Shown here one piece after another: positions 11,531-23,638 of a stretch of 64,000 nt of DNA. This stretch comes from Calliopum simillimum (lineage: Eukaryota; Arthropoda; Insecta; Diptera; Lauxaniidae). Each line of letters opens with the position of its first letter. Positions within the stretch are counted from its first letter, which is position 1. Made by a program: the position numbers and the translations under genes. The stretch is taken from assembly GCA_951812925.1 (NCBI GenBank), contig OX638371.1:118071124-118135123 (forward strand), written 5' to 3'. The notes beneath the pieces were generated by a model. The model searched no databases and was not told the DNA's origin. It saw only the letters and a list, made by a program, of their open reading frames with translations.

Positions 11531-12381
11531 GGGAGTAGTCAGGTAGAATTTAAAAAAAAAAAAATAAAATTTTTTTTTCCCGTTTCGGATACTTTAAGCC
11601 CTCAAGAATAATGTAGAAACCTTCTTTTCCCTCAGATGTTATCGGAAAGTAATTAAAAACTAGTTTCACCGCACGGCGTCGAGCGCTCGAGTTACACACC
11701 TGACGCGTTCAGTTGATTATTTTGTTGTCGCTTTCGTTCCCACTCGTACACTTAGACAAGGTTAATTTGTTGTCGAATCGTGCTCTTCTGTCGTAAAAAC
11801 ACGCGTTTTGCAAAAGTCCTATTACTTCCCGACTCGTGCATTATTGTGTCGATAATATTGATATTTTGTTGCGAAATCTTTAAACGCGTTTTTCTCAGAA
11901 CAGTGTTTTTTGAACTGGTACCCATGATTCCGGCTGATCTACTGTACCGATTTACTTAAATTTTTTTTAAATGTTTGTAATTGATTTGGCTATCTTGGGT
12001 ACTATAATCAATACTGTCAATAAATATTTAACAATATTATTAACAAAAAACGAGGTTGAAAAAGACCAAAAAATTGAAAATTGCACTACTTGTTTATTTA
12101 TCAATACTTTTTTCCAGTTCTAGTACCCACATGTACTTTAAAATGCAATTTGTTTTTTGTGTTTCAGATGATCTGAAATTGAGAAATCGTGGGTACCACA
12201 TCAAAACCGGCCTACTTCCGGTCGCCCATATCTTCACCGGAAGTCAACGAAAATTGAAAATTTTTTTTTGCTACTTAAAAATATCTCCAATAACATATAA
12301 AAACATCAAAAATGTTGAATTAAAATTTATATGAAAAAAAAAATTGTTTCGCAAAAACGCTACTTCTACCCGAATACTCCC
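11531..12381. mobile_element. TTAA-flanked piggyBac-like element
   Basis: TTAA occurs immediately outside both ends (11527-11530 and 12382-12385). The termini are inverted repeats: GGGAGTAGTCAGGTAGAA on the left and TTCTACCCGAATACTCCC on the right. TTAA duplication is the signature of piggyBac-type transposons. At 851 bp, with only a 92-codon low-complexity frame, it is non-autonomous. Confidence 0.78.
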
Positions 12382-12385
12382 TTAA

Positions 12386-13435
12386 GAACATTTCATAAAA
12401 CTACAGATCAAAAATTTTATGTATGAATACACACTAGGGTAGGCCAAATTGTATGGACGAAATAAGGAAAACGTTCATCAATTTTAAGTAAAAGTTTCAT
12501 CAACTTGAAATATTATTTTAAGGCTGTATTTCATCTTCGTTTTTTGGTTCTAGACTGGCTTATGATAATTGGCAAATATAGTATTCTTTAAAGTTTTTTT
12601 CTATGGGAGTTATCGTAAATAAATATTCTCGGGGAACTTTCTTAAACTGCAATAAAAAATGCATGGCAGTCTTTCTTTCCTTAAAATGCATTACTTCATT
12701 TTAATATTGTATCTCCCAGGTCTTTAAACTTGGGCGTTCTACATTAAAAAAAAAAAATATAAAAAAACATTTCGTCCGCATTGGGGTTCGAACCCAGAAA
12801 CTAAAGCGTAGAAAAATATAAGTAGCTCTATATCACATCCCAGCAGTTCTCAAGGAGACAATTTGGCCCAATATCACTAGTGAAGTTGCTAGCGATATAC
12901 ACAACGTACTAGTTCCTTTTTTGACCTGGGGAATGCGAGAGTAGTCAGTTGTAGCGGCTAAAAAATTTTAGTTTTTCGGGAACACAAAAATTTTGGAAAT
13001 TTATAAGGTTAGGTTTGGTCTATACTTCGTCGAAGAATTAAAACTTTTAAGCTGTTTGCCGTTTTTTTTTTTTCGATTGTGATTATCCTTTTTGAATTTA
13101 ATTTGAAAATTGAAGGAATGTGCAGCAAACATCATCAAAAGAATTTCATTTTAAGACACCCCAAGAAAAAAAACAATGGACGCAGCTTACGAAGTTAAAG
13201 ACATTGAAAAAAGTGATATTGAAATGCTTAGATGTTCGTTTCAAACAGCAAAGCACAGGCAATTTAGAAAAATTCCTAAGGACCAAGTTAGCGATACCAA
13301 AATATATAACTACTTCTACACTACAAACAGGGCGGTAATCGGTAGAACAACGGAAAATGTAAGATTTCTGGGACTAATCTGAACAACTTTCTTTGTTCCA
13401 TTTTTCAAAACTCGCAAAACCAACGGGTTTTTTAG
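12386..13435. other. No clear gene; possible tRNA-like relic at 12779-12800
   Basis: GGGGTTCGAACCC (about 12783-12795) looks like a tRNA B-box on the minus strand, but no matching cloverleaf can be drawn, so it is at most a SINE or tRNA relic. Two overlapping open frames at 13120-13382 (72 and 68 codons) have no recognised domain. The one opening MDAAYEVKDIEK is charged and protein-like but isolated. Confidence 0.35.
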
Positions 13436-13437
13436 TA

Positions 13438-14688
13438 AGGACTGCGTTCGATAAAATTGTCCCATACAAAATTCAAAAAATCTCTGGAACTATAGTCCGA
13501 TTTTAAAAGTTAGACTCATTCTTGAACCGCCATTTTATTACAATTTTTATAACGTATCTTGAATTTTAATAATATTTTTTTTTACAACTTTTTTGTAACT
13601 TTTCTGACACTCCTTCCATTAAGGATTTTATGGTATTATTTGATAACTTTCTAGCTGCTGAACACAACTTTTCTCGAAAATTTTTAGCATCCCTGGCAAC
13701 TTTTTTTATTGCCTTTATCTCCTTTTTGACCAAAGCCCAGTATCTTTCAATTGGCCAGAGTTCTGGACAGTTTTGAAGATTTGCAAGGCACCAAAATCAC
13801 ATTATTTCTTGAGTACCTCTCCAAGGCTAATTTACTATAATGACAAAATGCTAGGTCTAGCCAAAGGAAAGGCTTAAACTTTTTTTCCAAGCATTCCTTA
13901 ATATAGAATTCGGAGTTTACTGTTCCAGTGGTTACAAAAGAATTGCTTCTTTTGCCACAACTGCAGTGTGCTTGCCCAACCAAGAACTTACGAGGAAATT
14001 TTGACTGCTTTTTTGACTTAAGCTTTTTGTCCGCATTCCCCCGCAAGTTTGCAGAGTAAAATTTTTGGCCTAGAAGCAGCGCAAAATCGGCTAAGACATA
14101 CGTTCTGTCGTCCATGATGCAGCATTTGAATTTATGGAAAAAAAATTAATTTTTAATTTTATGGCGTGATGTTTTGCTTTCATGTTCTTCATAGCATTTC
14201 TATCAGAAACTTTTTGTACTATAAATGTCTTCATACTAACCTCCTTTTTGGCCTTGCGAACTAAAAACTCGGAACACTTTACCTTCTGTGCCAGTTTTCT
14301 GCATGAAATGTTGAGGTTCTCTTCAAAATTGTGACGAAGTTCTTCTTTTTGTTTTGGTCACGAATGCCTTTTTCTTTCGCGGAACCTGGCTTTCGAAACA
14401 CATCCAAGTCTTCCTTAAATTTTTTCAGAACTCTTGATACCAATTTCACATTAACTTAGCTTTTCCGAGCAATTCTATTGGTAGTCTACCCCGGGTGGTC
14501 CTCAAAAATTTTTATTATAGGCTTTGAACTTATAGCTCGTTTGCCATTTTTAAGTAAATATGACTGACTAGGGACAAAACTTGAAAACCATAGTTTTGGT
14601 TCATTCAATTCAAAGCCTTTTGAATTGAGTTATTTGAAAACAAGTTATTGGATAAAATGTGTGGGACAATTTTATCGAACGCAGTCCT
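13438..14688 (-). mobile_element. Tc1/mariner-type element, near full length, decayed
   Basis: Terminal inverted repeats of about 30 bp (AGGACTGCGTTCGATAAAAT; the reverse complement ends at 14688) are flanked by TA at 13436-13437 and 14689-14690. The length, 1251 bp, is normal for the superfamily. The single gene on the minus strand is frameshifted and has stops. Confidence 0.9.
13580..14546 (-). pseudogene. Tc1/mariner transposase pseudogene (DDxD type)
   Basis: The catalytic core is open at 14115-13747: MDDRTYVLADFALLLGQ gives the first acidic residues, followed by KFPRKFLVGQAHCSCGKRS and FVTTGTVNSEFYIKECLEKK. FLWLDLAFCHYSKLALERY supplies the second aspartate, where relatives read FWPDLASCHYSK. 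A frameshift near 13795 leads to CPELWPIERYWALVKKEI with the PIE.YWA block and a C-terminal helix ending SEKLQKSCKK. The N-terminal DNA-binding half (14546-14116) is recognisable only in pieces across several stops. The MDD.TYV / FVTTGTVN wording is that of an arthropod Tc1-related clade distinct from mariner proper. It is not functional. Confidence 0.85.
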
Positions 14689-14696
14689 TAGTAAGT

Positions 14697-14871
14697 CCAT
14701 AAAGGGACAAAAGTAATGTCATAAAATGAATTCGCTGATGTTTTGTAGAAATGAATAAAATTAGGCTCTGTTTTCACGAAAAGATTACTCTACTCGATGG
14801 TGTGAAACCGATGGCATTAAGATGAACAAATGATATCGATCAAATAACATTATTTTTGTCCTTTTATAGAA
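14697..14871. repeat. MITE relic, AAAGTAATGTCATAA family
   Basis: The inner text ACAAAAGTAATGTCATAAAA ... TAAAATTAGGCTCTGTTTTCACGAAAAG matches the MITEs at 39379-39634 and 51391-51645; the mirrored end reads TTATTTTTGTCC. The outer GAGGAGTGGCC ends are not visible here. It abuts the right end of the Tc1 element. Confidence 0.55.
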
Positions 14872-15883
14872 TTATTTCACTTAAGAAAAAACAGTTTATT
14901 TGATTTTAAAGAGCGTAAAGGAGTAATGTCAACACATTTTGTGCTATAATAATCGTTTATTTGACCGAAATCATTTTTGGACTTGATTCAGTAAATTTTA
15001 CACTATTAAGGAAATTTTTTGTGAAAACAGCCCATCTTGATTAAATAAATAAATAAATCCGTTGGTTTTGCGAATTTCAAAAAATGGAATCTTTTCCGGT
15101 GTTATTCCAATTCCCCAAAATGAAATCAATGAATTTAGTTTTGTTAATGTCATTATAAAATTAAATTTAACTTTATATATGTCTTAAAAATAAAAATTCT
15201 AATAAAGAAAAAAAAAAATATTTAAAATATCCATGGTTTTTCACTATATACGTGTATTACTTTATGAAGACCACACACAAAACTAGTTGTTAAGTGGCTA
15301 CTTCTATACCACAACTAGCCCCGGACTGGTGTAAAAGTAATGCATAAGGGGCCAATTGAAATTTCATAGGACATCATCATACAAATAAGAACTGTCGCTT
15401 GTATGCTAAAGGGATTGAAATCGGACTAGTAGTGGTTAATAGAGGACTAGTTAATGGACTACTCTTCAACTAGTCCGTTTGCCTGCTAGGAAAGTATAAA
15501 ACGTGAGCGATAAAAACGTTTGAAATTCAAATTAGCTTGGAGACAATTTTTAGTTAAAAAAATTGGGAAATTTTATTTATCAAAAGAGCAAAAAAAAGAA
15601 CAAGAACAAAATTAAAAAAAACTAGTAAGGGCCTTTGGCCTGGCCAAATATTAAGTACCCTACACTGCAGTATTTCCATCATTTTTACGGGAGGTGCCAC
15701 GCCCTCTTGTCCAAGTTCACCAAGTTTTTGCTCAGAGCTGGCATTTACAGTTCTTAGTGTCTGAGTGAAATTTAGTTTGATTATCTCAAAAAACGTTTTA
15801 AGTATAGTGTTAAAAAGCTCTTTCTAATATGGGAGGTTACACGCCCTCTTGTCCGAATTCGTCTAGTTTTCGCTCAGAGCGTA
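14872..15883. repeat. Dispersed repeats, including GCCACGCCCTCTTGTCC family
   Basis: No gene. From about 15620 the sequence consists of two related units: CTAGTAAGGGCCTTTGGCC leads into GGGAGGTGCCACGCCCTCTT, then CAAGTTTTTGCTCAGAGC, and again from 15831 with GTCCGAATTCGTC. The same text occurs inverted at 29695-29795. Around 15270-15500 several CTAGT-containing short inverted repeats recall the subterminal repeats of the 10402-11402 element. Confidence 0.6.
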
Positions 15884-16688
15884 GGAGAGATGTGTGTACC
15901 TTGGTCCGAGTGTACCTCGGTCCGAGTGCCGGTTGCCACTCAACAGTGTACGATAATGTTCTTTTATGGAATTTTCCACTCATACCACTGACTGATATTA
16001 GTAGAATTCAGACCGTCAAGCTTTATGCGTGTATAAAAAGTGACGGAAAAAGTGTTTTTGGTGTGTAAAAATTTGTTTTTGGAGTAAACTACGAAACGTT
16101 TTGTGAGATACTTACTTGAAATATTTCATTTTTACAACATCAGGAAGGAAGTTTAGTTATTGTTTAAAGCTTTTAGTGTGTTTTAGATGTATTTTCATTA
16201 ATATATGTTATGGGTATTGACAGTTTTTAAAACATGCTATCTGTGTGTACCTTGGACCTATGCTTATTTTCCAGCGAGCCTTTTTTGACGGGTGACCGCC
16301 TTTCAATATAATATTATTATTATTAATTACGTGATTAATGTATTTATTTGCAACCATTTTTGTTTAGTTAATGGTTTTTTTCTAAATGCACTTTTTTGTG
16401 TTATAACTTTAGTTTATAATTAATTTTTTTTTATTGAAAAAAAAAAAATGTTACTTTTGGTTACATAATAAATGGGTCTTTCATAATTTATTACCTATAT
16501 ACAATGTATTCTCTTTTATTTTTGATAGTCCAAGGTACACTTGGTAAGACATAGAAATATAATTGTCACGTCATTTGATGCTGAGAGCATTGTAGAAACA
16601 TAACTTAATCAAAAAACTAAAGAAACTTTTTTGAAAATCCAGCACATTGAAAAAACTGAAAAGCGGACCAAGGTACACACATCTCCCC
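15884..16688. mobile_element. TA-flanked MITE, GGGGAGATGTGTGTACC family, copy 1
   Basis: Inverted ends (GAGAGATGTGTGTACCTTGG; right end ...CCAAGGTACACACATCTCCC), flanked by TA at 15882-15883 and 16689-16690. It is inserted in the GCCACGCCC repeat. The copy at 41600-42471 has the same ends and interior (CGAGTG/CGGTTGCCACTCAAC; TAAAAAGTGACGGAAAAAGT). The short frame at 15829-16068 crosses the element border and is also seen in copy 2, but it is not a plausible gene. Confidence 0.82.
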
Positions 16689-17330
16689 TACATCTATAGT
16701 CCTTAGTGTTTGGGTGAAATTAAGTTGGATTATCACAAATAACACTTGCAGTATAGCATTTGAAACTTTTGCTCTTATGGGAAATACCACTCCCTCTTGT
16801 CCGAGTGCACCTTGTTTTTTGTCAGAGCTTGCGTTTACCGTTTTTAGTTTTTTTGGATAATCTCAAATAACACTTTCAGTATAGTTTTTTGAAGTTTTTA
16901 TTTGTATGGGAGGTGCCACGCCCATCTTCCCATCTCTAGTATTTGTGTGTATTTTGCTTGTGTTATCGCAAAAAATGCTCCTAATATTGCGTTTTGAACA
17001 AATTCTTTGTATCGGCGGTAGGCGAGTCTGTTGATCGATTTCACTCATTTTCCATTCTTCGAGCTTACTTTGACGACGGAGGCAGAGCACTAGATTTCAT
17101 TGCATTATCTTGCTCAGTTTTCCCAAAAATTGTATTTCCACGCACAGACACCCAGCCAGCCTGCCATTAAGCCAGCCAGACAGACGTACATGGCTATATC
17201 AGGAGGTGATGCTGATTAAGAATATATATACTTTTCTATACCTGCCACGCCTCCTTCTCTGCGTTACGAACGGAAGGACAAAGTGAATATACCCTGGGTG
17301 TAGGGTGTAGAAACAAATTTTTTTCAATTG
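16689..17330. repeat. GCCACGCCC repeat continued, with a dipteran repeat tail
   Basis: Two more units (ACCACTCCCTCTTGTCCGAG near 16788, GTGCCACGCCCATCTTCC near 16912). Then comes a tail with CCAGCCAGACAGACGTACAT, GGCTATATCAGGAGG, TATATATACTTTTC and ATACCCTG. That combination resembles the end of a repeat that is very widespread in fly introns; the match is from memory and the family name is uncertain. Confidence 0.5.
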
Positions 17331-19327
17331 TTTAAATACAAATTTTACACAACTAACGTCAATAAGCTTAATAGCCGCATGATCTAAAAACTTCGTAATT
17401 TATCTGCATAGATATTGGTATTTAAGAGAAACTAGTGCTGTTTACCGGTAGCTAGCAATTTCGATAATTCGTGAACTGGCTTTTTTGTGAAAAAATTGTA
17501 TTTTAAAATAGCCGTGTTCGTTGAACAAAAAGCGTTCGTTGAAATAAAAATTTGATACTTGCGTCACAAAAACTTAATAAATATTTACAAATATTTATAA
17601 AGTTTTTGTTCTTAGATTTTATGAACAAGCTCTTACGATTTAAAAATGATTCATAAAAAAATTTAACGAAACGAATTTTGTGCTTCGCAAAGACTCGCTA
17701 TATTGTGACATCACAATCACACTATTACACCCTACAGTTATATGAAGGAACTTTTTTTCAAGTCTTAACTAATATACTCAAAGTTTAACAACCTTAAAAA
17801 TTCTGCGATCGGCCAACTGAATGTCTCAATGGTGTTTTTTGTGAGCAATATTTTATTTAAAATTTTTTGAAATGTTGGACATTTTTTGTATACATTATTT
17901 TTTTTTTTTTGACAAACAATTTTAGGTTGAAATAAAAACTTAAATTCTACAACATACATATATCGATACATCCTACGTAAAAGTTGGTAACTCAAGTTAT
18001 TTAAACCTTAATTTACTTTATATACATAGGTTTCTATACATAAAAAGTTTAAATACAAAAATCATTTTGAAAAAATTTCAAAAGGTTTTAAGCTTTTGGG
18101 AGAACGTTATATTTGCGGGCGAGTCAAAATTAACGTTTTCGATTCTGAAGCCCTTTTCAGCATTCTCTTTAGCGGCAGCGAAACGGCTTTGCTTATTTTT
18201 TTTTTACTTAGAAAGAGGTTCTTGTGAATTATTTTGGCCTGTTAGTCATACGCCCGAAGGTTTCCATGGATAATTGGTACTTCAAGGCTTGCCTAATTTA
18301 TGGTTAACTCATTAGCTTATTTTAAAGCTGATAGTTTTGGATTTACCTTGATTTACCACAAAATTAGTTGCGTTGAAAATTTTTTTTAATGTAGTTGTTT
18401 CTTTATCAAGCACTCAGTTCTCATATAGAATGCAATTTTTTATACTGCGTAGTATCGAGTCATTAAAATAAACCATTTCCCAACGAGAAAAGCCATTTTA
18501 GAATTTCTGGAAGTCTAACATGTGCTGTTTAATCGTTGTGCATCAGATTATTGGCAAAAAATACTCACGTGCTCAAGTTCATTGGTGATCTCAAACAAAA
18601 AAAGGCTTAAACATATTGCAAGAACAGGGAGGAAAGCATAGAAACTGAAAGTCCCATCATTTGGTACCACGGGCGATCTTAAATACATTAAGAACTTTTT
18701 GGTTGGAATAAGGTGTGAGATAAATTGTTGTAGCTCAGTTCTTTTTTTTAACCGCTATTGGACATGATTTTTCTTTTGCACATTTTTACAAATCTACCTT
18801 TGGTTTTTTTTTTTGATATTTCATTTTGTTAAAAAGTTATACTCATTTCAAATTTTATAAAAATTTTGGTTGGAGTAAACTGTGAGTCACTGTAAATAAA
18901 TCATGGTCCTGATATCCAGTCCCATATTTGTATAAAAAATTTGAATAGCAAGTCTTGAATAAATTTATGTGTTTATTTATTTTCGGAAGACTGGGTTTAA
19001 GAACCCGAAGCTTAGAAAAATCTTATCAAAGTTCATATATAAGCGTAACTAAAATTCTGTAATTAGTAACAGAACAGTAGTTAGCTACCTCAGTGCTATA
19101 CTTAGATTGGGTTTCGTTTTATAAAACTAAAATTTTTATATTTCATCTGCTAAATCTCTTGAGCGGACAGTTTCCTTTTAAATAATCATTAAAATTATAT
19201 CATTTTTTTGTTTTAGATTGCACAAATATTACATTACATAGAGAGAGGAAAAGCATTGGATGTATCACGGTGCACCTAAAGAAGAAATATATCATAATAC
19301 AGAACCAAGATGTCCATACTTTTGTTT
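17331..19327. other. No intact gene
   Basis: AT-rich sequence with scattered repeat scraps. The only protein-like trace is a Tc1-type scrap at 18067-18150, listed separately. 18970-19010 contains a short tRNA-B-box-like GGGTTTAAGAACCC without other tRNA features. Confidence 0.4.
18067..18150 (+). pseudogene. Possible Tc1 transposase scrap
   Basis: The translation FWENVIFAGESKLTFS matches the wording of the Tc1 catalytic entry (FW..VLFSDESKF). In family members the third-to-last block has SDES with the catalytic aspartate, replaced here by AGES. Nothing before or after it continues the homology and no terminal repeats were found. It could be chance; a translated search of 17.9-18.6 kb would decide. 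Confidence 0.35.
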
Positions 19328-19582
19328 AGTGATGAGCAAAATTAGTCTTGGTCTTGCGTCTTGTTTTGAAGATAAAATCATCTCTCGATTTGAATTTTGG
19401 CATCTTAAAAACTTAACTGCTTTGGAAAAATATGGTTTTGAATACTCAATATCTCTGAAATAATTTCAAAACCAAGACTTAATGAGCAAGATTAAGACCA
19501 AGACCAAGACTCAATGTGCAAGAACAAGACCAAGACCAAGACTGCTATGGTCTTGGTCTTTATTATGGTTTACTCATCACTA
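19328..19582. mobile_element. hAT-like MITE made of AAGACCAAGACC repeats
   Basis: Ends AGTGATGAGCAAA and TTTACTCATCACT are inverted. The interior holds many direct and inverted copies of AAGACCAAGACC / GGTCTTGGTCTT. The flanks (ACTTTTGTTT and ACTTATGTTT) resemble an imperfect target duplication. It is related to 714-767. Confidence 0.6.
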
Positions 19583-19781
19583 CTTATGTTTCTTAACACA
19601 ATTTAGACTTTGGTACTACAGAAAAATTTTATTGTTTCACTAGAAAAATTATAAGTTATTTTGATAACAAAGGTTTTTAACGTTATTTTTCGAAAAATTT
19701 CGTCGATTTCGGAAAAGCTTGGACAAGTCGCTTAATGTTTGTTATTAACAAAGCCTCCAAACTCGTTGTGCATGCGGCTGA

Positions 19782-19808
19782 CCTAACCTAACCTAACCTA
19801 ACCTAACC
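19782..19808 (-). repeat. Interstitial (CCTAA)5 array
   Basis: Five tandem CCTAA units, the complement of TTAGG. TTAGG is the ancestral insect telomere repeat, which flies have lost. This length is also common as a simple sequence repeat in insect introns. A shorter CCTAACCTAACC lies near 8070. Confidence 0.85.
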
Positions 19809-20841
19809 ACAGTGATGTTTTCGAATTAAATAAAAAAACCATCAGCCCTATTTAATCTTATTTAATCTTATTTAGAGAAATGCAAAAGTGTTCATACCCA
19901 ACGGGAAACGGAAGCGCATTGAAACAACTTTAGTTTCGCTTCTAGGGAAGCAAGAAGCTGCTTCCAGTGCTGTTCTCACTGCTTATCTTTTTTAACACAG
20001 CATGTCCTAGCGAGATGCACATCTTCAGAAGCACATGAAATACGCTTCAAATACGCTTCCGTAGAAGCACACATTTGGAAGCATGAAATACGCTTCCGTA
20101 AAAGTTTTTCAAAATTTTAAGTTCCATTTTAAAAAAAAATATTTTTTTTTCTGTAAGTTTTGGTGGATTTATCTTCTCTTCTTATACGAGATAAAATTGT
20201 ATGTTCATTTATATATTTATATATTTATAAATATATATGTGCCCAAATTTTTCTCGAGAAAGGATGCAGCGATTTTAATGAAACTTGGAACAATGTTAGA
20301 TATTAGCATACAATGAAGAATAAGGTAAGTTTGAACTTTGTAAATGCTCACCAGGGGGCGTGGCGCTGCCCTAAATTTTAAAATTGATTTAGTCATAACC
20401 CGCAAACAATTCAAGTTATTTGGATAAAATTTGGTGAGCGGAACGACTTAATAATACCTTGTAACAGACAAAAAGTGAACGGGATCAAATAAGTGCCACG
20501 CCCACTTTTCGGCCCTTGAAAGTTTTAATTCAATATTACTCGAAAACGACTCCAACAATTTTAATGAAAATTTAGGAGGTGTTACCTCTACAAACAAGGG
20601 TTATTATGTAATACACCGTTATATTGGGAAAACTCGTTGAAGGGCGTGGAACCACCCACAAAAATATAAAACGGTATAAAAAGAAAACTAATAAAGCAAA
20701 CATTCTGAAATTGACTGTGAGGAGCCTAATTGCTATAGGACATCTTTGATCTGAAAGTGGGCAAAATATCGCAGTTGCGCGTGGAACCTCCCATACAAGT
20801 AAAATACGTAAAATGCTATATCTCGCAAATGTTACTAGATA

Positions 20842-21750
20842 TTGGGTGTACAACTTAAAAACCGGAATTTGACGGTGGATGTCCGTACTAACAAATATCG
20901 TGAAAGCTCGAATTTTATATATATGTCATTTTGAAGGTACATTTGACAGCTGTCAAAATCAGTCAACAAAACAATTTTATCTTGTGTGCATCATTATTAT
21001 TTTTCACGATGAATAACTTCGAAAATTGGAGAAAAAGACAGCATTTGCGGGAGATTCTGTTGGGTCATTTTTTTGCAAAGAAAACTGCTGCGGAAAGTCA
21101 TTGTTTGCTTGTAGAAGTTAATGGGGACTATGCTCCAGCTGAATCAAGCTGTCGTGAGTGGTTTCGACGGTTTAAAAGTGGTGATTTTGATGTCGAAGAC
21201 AAAGAACGTCCTGGTCAGGACCAGCTAGGTGTGATCCATTATGAGCTGTTGCCAGGTGGCCAAACCATTAATGCTCTACTCTATCGTCAACAATTGATCC
21301 AATTGAAGCAGAAAATCCAGGCAGAGCGGCCAACGTATGCGACCAGACACGAGTCAATCATTTTCCACCACGATAACGCTCGGCCACATATTGCTGCCCC
21401 AGTCAAAAATTACCTGGAAAACAACAGATGGGAAATCTATACAAATTTTGCCTCACCCGCCTTATAGCCCAGACCTTGCACCATCAGACTACCATTTGTT
21501 CCGATCAATGCAGAATGCCCTATCAGAATACGGTTCACTTAAGTTCAAGATATCGAAAATTGGCTCGATTCATTTTTGGCCACCAAGCCGGCGCAATTTT
21601 TTTGGGATGGAATTCATAAATTGCCTGAAAGATGGGGAAATGTTGTAGCTTCCAATGGACAATACTTTGAATAAAATATATTGTAACATTTTTCCACAAT
21701 AAAGCATCAAATTTCGCTGAAAAATTCCGGTTTTTAAGTTGTACACCCAA
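20842..21750 (+). mobile_element. mariner element, internally deleted
   Basis: Terminal inverted repeats of 29 bp (TTGGGTGTACAACTTAAAAA; right end ...AAGTTGTACACCCAA), flanked by TA at 20840-20841 and 21751-21752. The element is 909 bp against about 1.3 kb for intact relatives. The missing part is inside the gene. Confidence 0.93.
21009..21674 (+). pseudogene. mariner transposase, deleted and frameshifted
   Basis: Start MNNFENWRKRQHLREILLGH is followed by the helix-turn-helix half (AAESHCLLVEVNGDYAPAES, WFRRFKSGDFDVEDKERPGQ). The frame then jumps to QLGVIHYELLPGGQTINALL: about 100 residues are lost, including the second DNA-binding motif and the first catalytic aspartate (TGDE block). The second aspartate block HHDNARPHIAAPVKNYLENN is present. 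A frameshift near 21430 moves the rest (LPHPPYSPDLAPSDYHLFRS, with the third aspartate) to another frame, and the C-terminus is damaged but ends near ASNGQYFE at 21671. The wording is that of the mellifera/capitata group of mariners as I remember it. It cannot be active; it could be mobilised by an intact relative, as the ends look good. Confidence 0.92.
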
Positions 21751-23638
21751 TATTTTAATGAATTTTGGTATGTAGGTACTGCTTATCAATTCCTTTTAAT
21801 AACCGAAAAGTGGGCGGTATCGAAGAAGTGCCACGCCCTCTTTTTAACCATTGAAAATTTTAGTTCAGTATTACTCGAAAACGACTCCAACAATTTTAAT
21901 GATAATTTAGGAGATGTTACCACTGCAAACAAGGATTAATATGTGATATGAAAACTAATAAAGCAAACATTCTGAAATTAACTGTATGATCTGAAAGTGG
22001 GCAAAATATCGCCGGTGTGCGTGGAACCTCCCATACAAGTAAAACACATTAAATGCTATTTCTCACAAATGGTACAATATATTTTGATGAAATTTGGTAT
22101 GCGGATATGTATCATGAGTATCTAAAGCATAACGAAAAGAAGGCTTTGTTCAATAATTGCCACGCCCACTTTTTATCAAAATAAAAATTTTGGTTAATAA
22201 CTCAGGTACAAAAAAACAATGGAATGAACTTTTTAATTCTTATATGCAGCCTTATGTACTTTTGACGTTGAATCCGTCTCCATTGCAGAACTTTCATTAC
22301 ACCTGCAGGATTTTGAAATATCCTTGTTTGAATTTGAAGAAAACGTCAGTACAGCATAGCTACAAGAAAAGGTAAAATTCTTTTTTATTAATAGCATCGA
22401 ATGCCACAATCTTTCTTATCAAAATATCGTTTCGGATTTTTACAATAGGACTCTATTTTCCGAGTTATGATCCTTTGAAGATAAGATATTTCAGCCCCCA
22501 TACAAATGACGAAATATTTTGGGTTTGTGGCATATCCAATTTATTTATTTAAGGGCATTCTATTTCACCAAAAAAAAATTTCAGTTTTTAAAATTTTTCT
22601 GTACCATTCGATATTTTCCGAGTTTTTTCTTATTATTATTCTCATCGGTTTATTTATCATTTTGAAAGCATGATCATTAGAGGTGAAAAGGTATAAGTTT
22701 CATAACAAAAAATAGCTATGAATAAAAACATCGACTAAAATAATAAAATCAGATTGTTGACCGAGCAGGGATCGGTCTCCAGGTACTTAACTTTTATAAG
22801 CAATAAAAAAAAAAATAGAGTTTGAAAAATTTTGTATGCTACCAGAGATGTGCTTCTTTTGCGCCCTTTTTGGAAGCAGCTTCATTTCTTCCCGTTGGGT
22901 AGTGATATGAATGTTGATTTTCAAATCTACATATATAAATAGGCAAACGAAATCGGTTCAGTCCCTGTTGCTATACCTAAATCTAAACCGATTTGCTTGA
23001 TTTTTTTTTTGTTGGAAAAGTTGTGAGGAGGAGCAGTACATAGGACTATATTTTTTTTTCAGTGGGCGATGCCACGCCCCTAAATGGAAAAAACCCTCTC
23101 ACAGCTAAGCCGCTGCATCGATTTTAACGAAATTTGGTATGGAGATTGGGTTAGCACTAAGGAACGATAATATGACCATCATGTTTTTCAGTGGGCGGTG
23201 CCACGCCCTTAAATGGAAAAAACGCTCTCACAGCTAAGCCGCTGCATCGATTTTAACGAAACTTGGTATGGAGGTAGGTTTAGCACTAAGGAACGATAAC
23301 ATGACCATCATGTTTTTCAGTGGGCGGTGCCACGCCCCTAAATGGAAAAAAACGCTCTCACAGCTAAATCGCTGCATCGATTTTAACGAAATTTGGTATG
23401 GAGATTGAGTTAGCACTTAGGAACGATAATATGACCATAACGTTTTTCAGCGGGTGGTGCCACGCCCCTTAAATGAAAAAAACGCTCTCACAGCTAAAAC
23501 GCTGCATCGATTTCAACGAAATTTGGTATGAAGATAGGGTGAGCACTAAGGAACGATTATATTAGCATTATGTTTTTCAGTGGGAGGTGCCACGCCCATT
23601 AATGGCAAAAACGCTCTCACGGCTAAGCCGCTGCATCG

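Larger units (their letters stand above)
20171..22795 (+). repeat. Dispersed repeat A, inverted relative to 33005-34577
   Basis: Begins ATCTTCTCTTCTTATACGAG and ends GATCGGTCTCCAGGTACTTAA; copy B has both ends in reverse complement. The interior holds roughly 420-bp units with phrases such as GTGGGCAAAATATCGC, GGAACCTCCCATACAAGTAA, AGTGCCACGCCCACTTTT and CTCGAAAACGACTCCAACAA. One unit is split by a mariner (20842-21750). No coding capacity apart from the mariner. Both copies end at the same two borders, which argues for one mobile unit rather than random fragments. Confidence 0.7.

Noticed and set aside
12779..12850. tRNA gene suggested by GGGGTTCGAACCC
   Set aside because: The T-arm-like palindrome is there, but no acceptor, D or anticodon stems pair around it.
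15829..16068. 79-codon frame repeated at 42480-42292
   Set aside because: It crosses the border of a TA-flanked MITE and is shared only because the MITE is shared.
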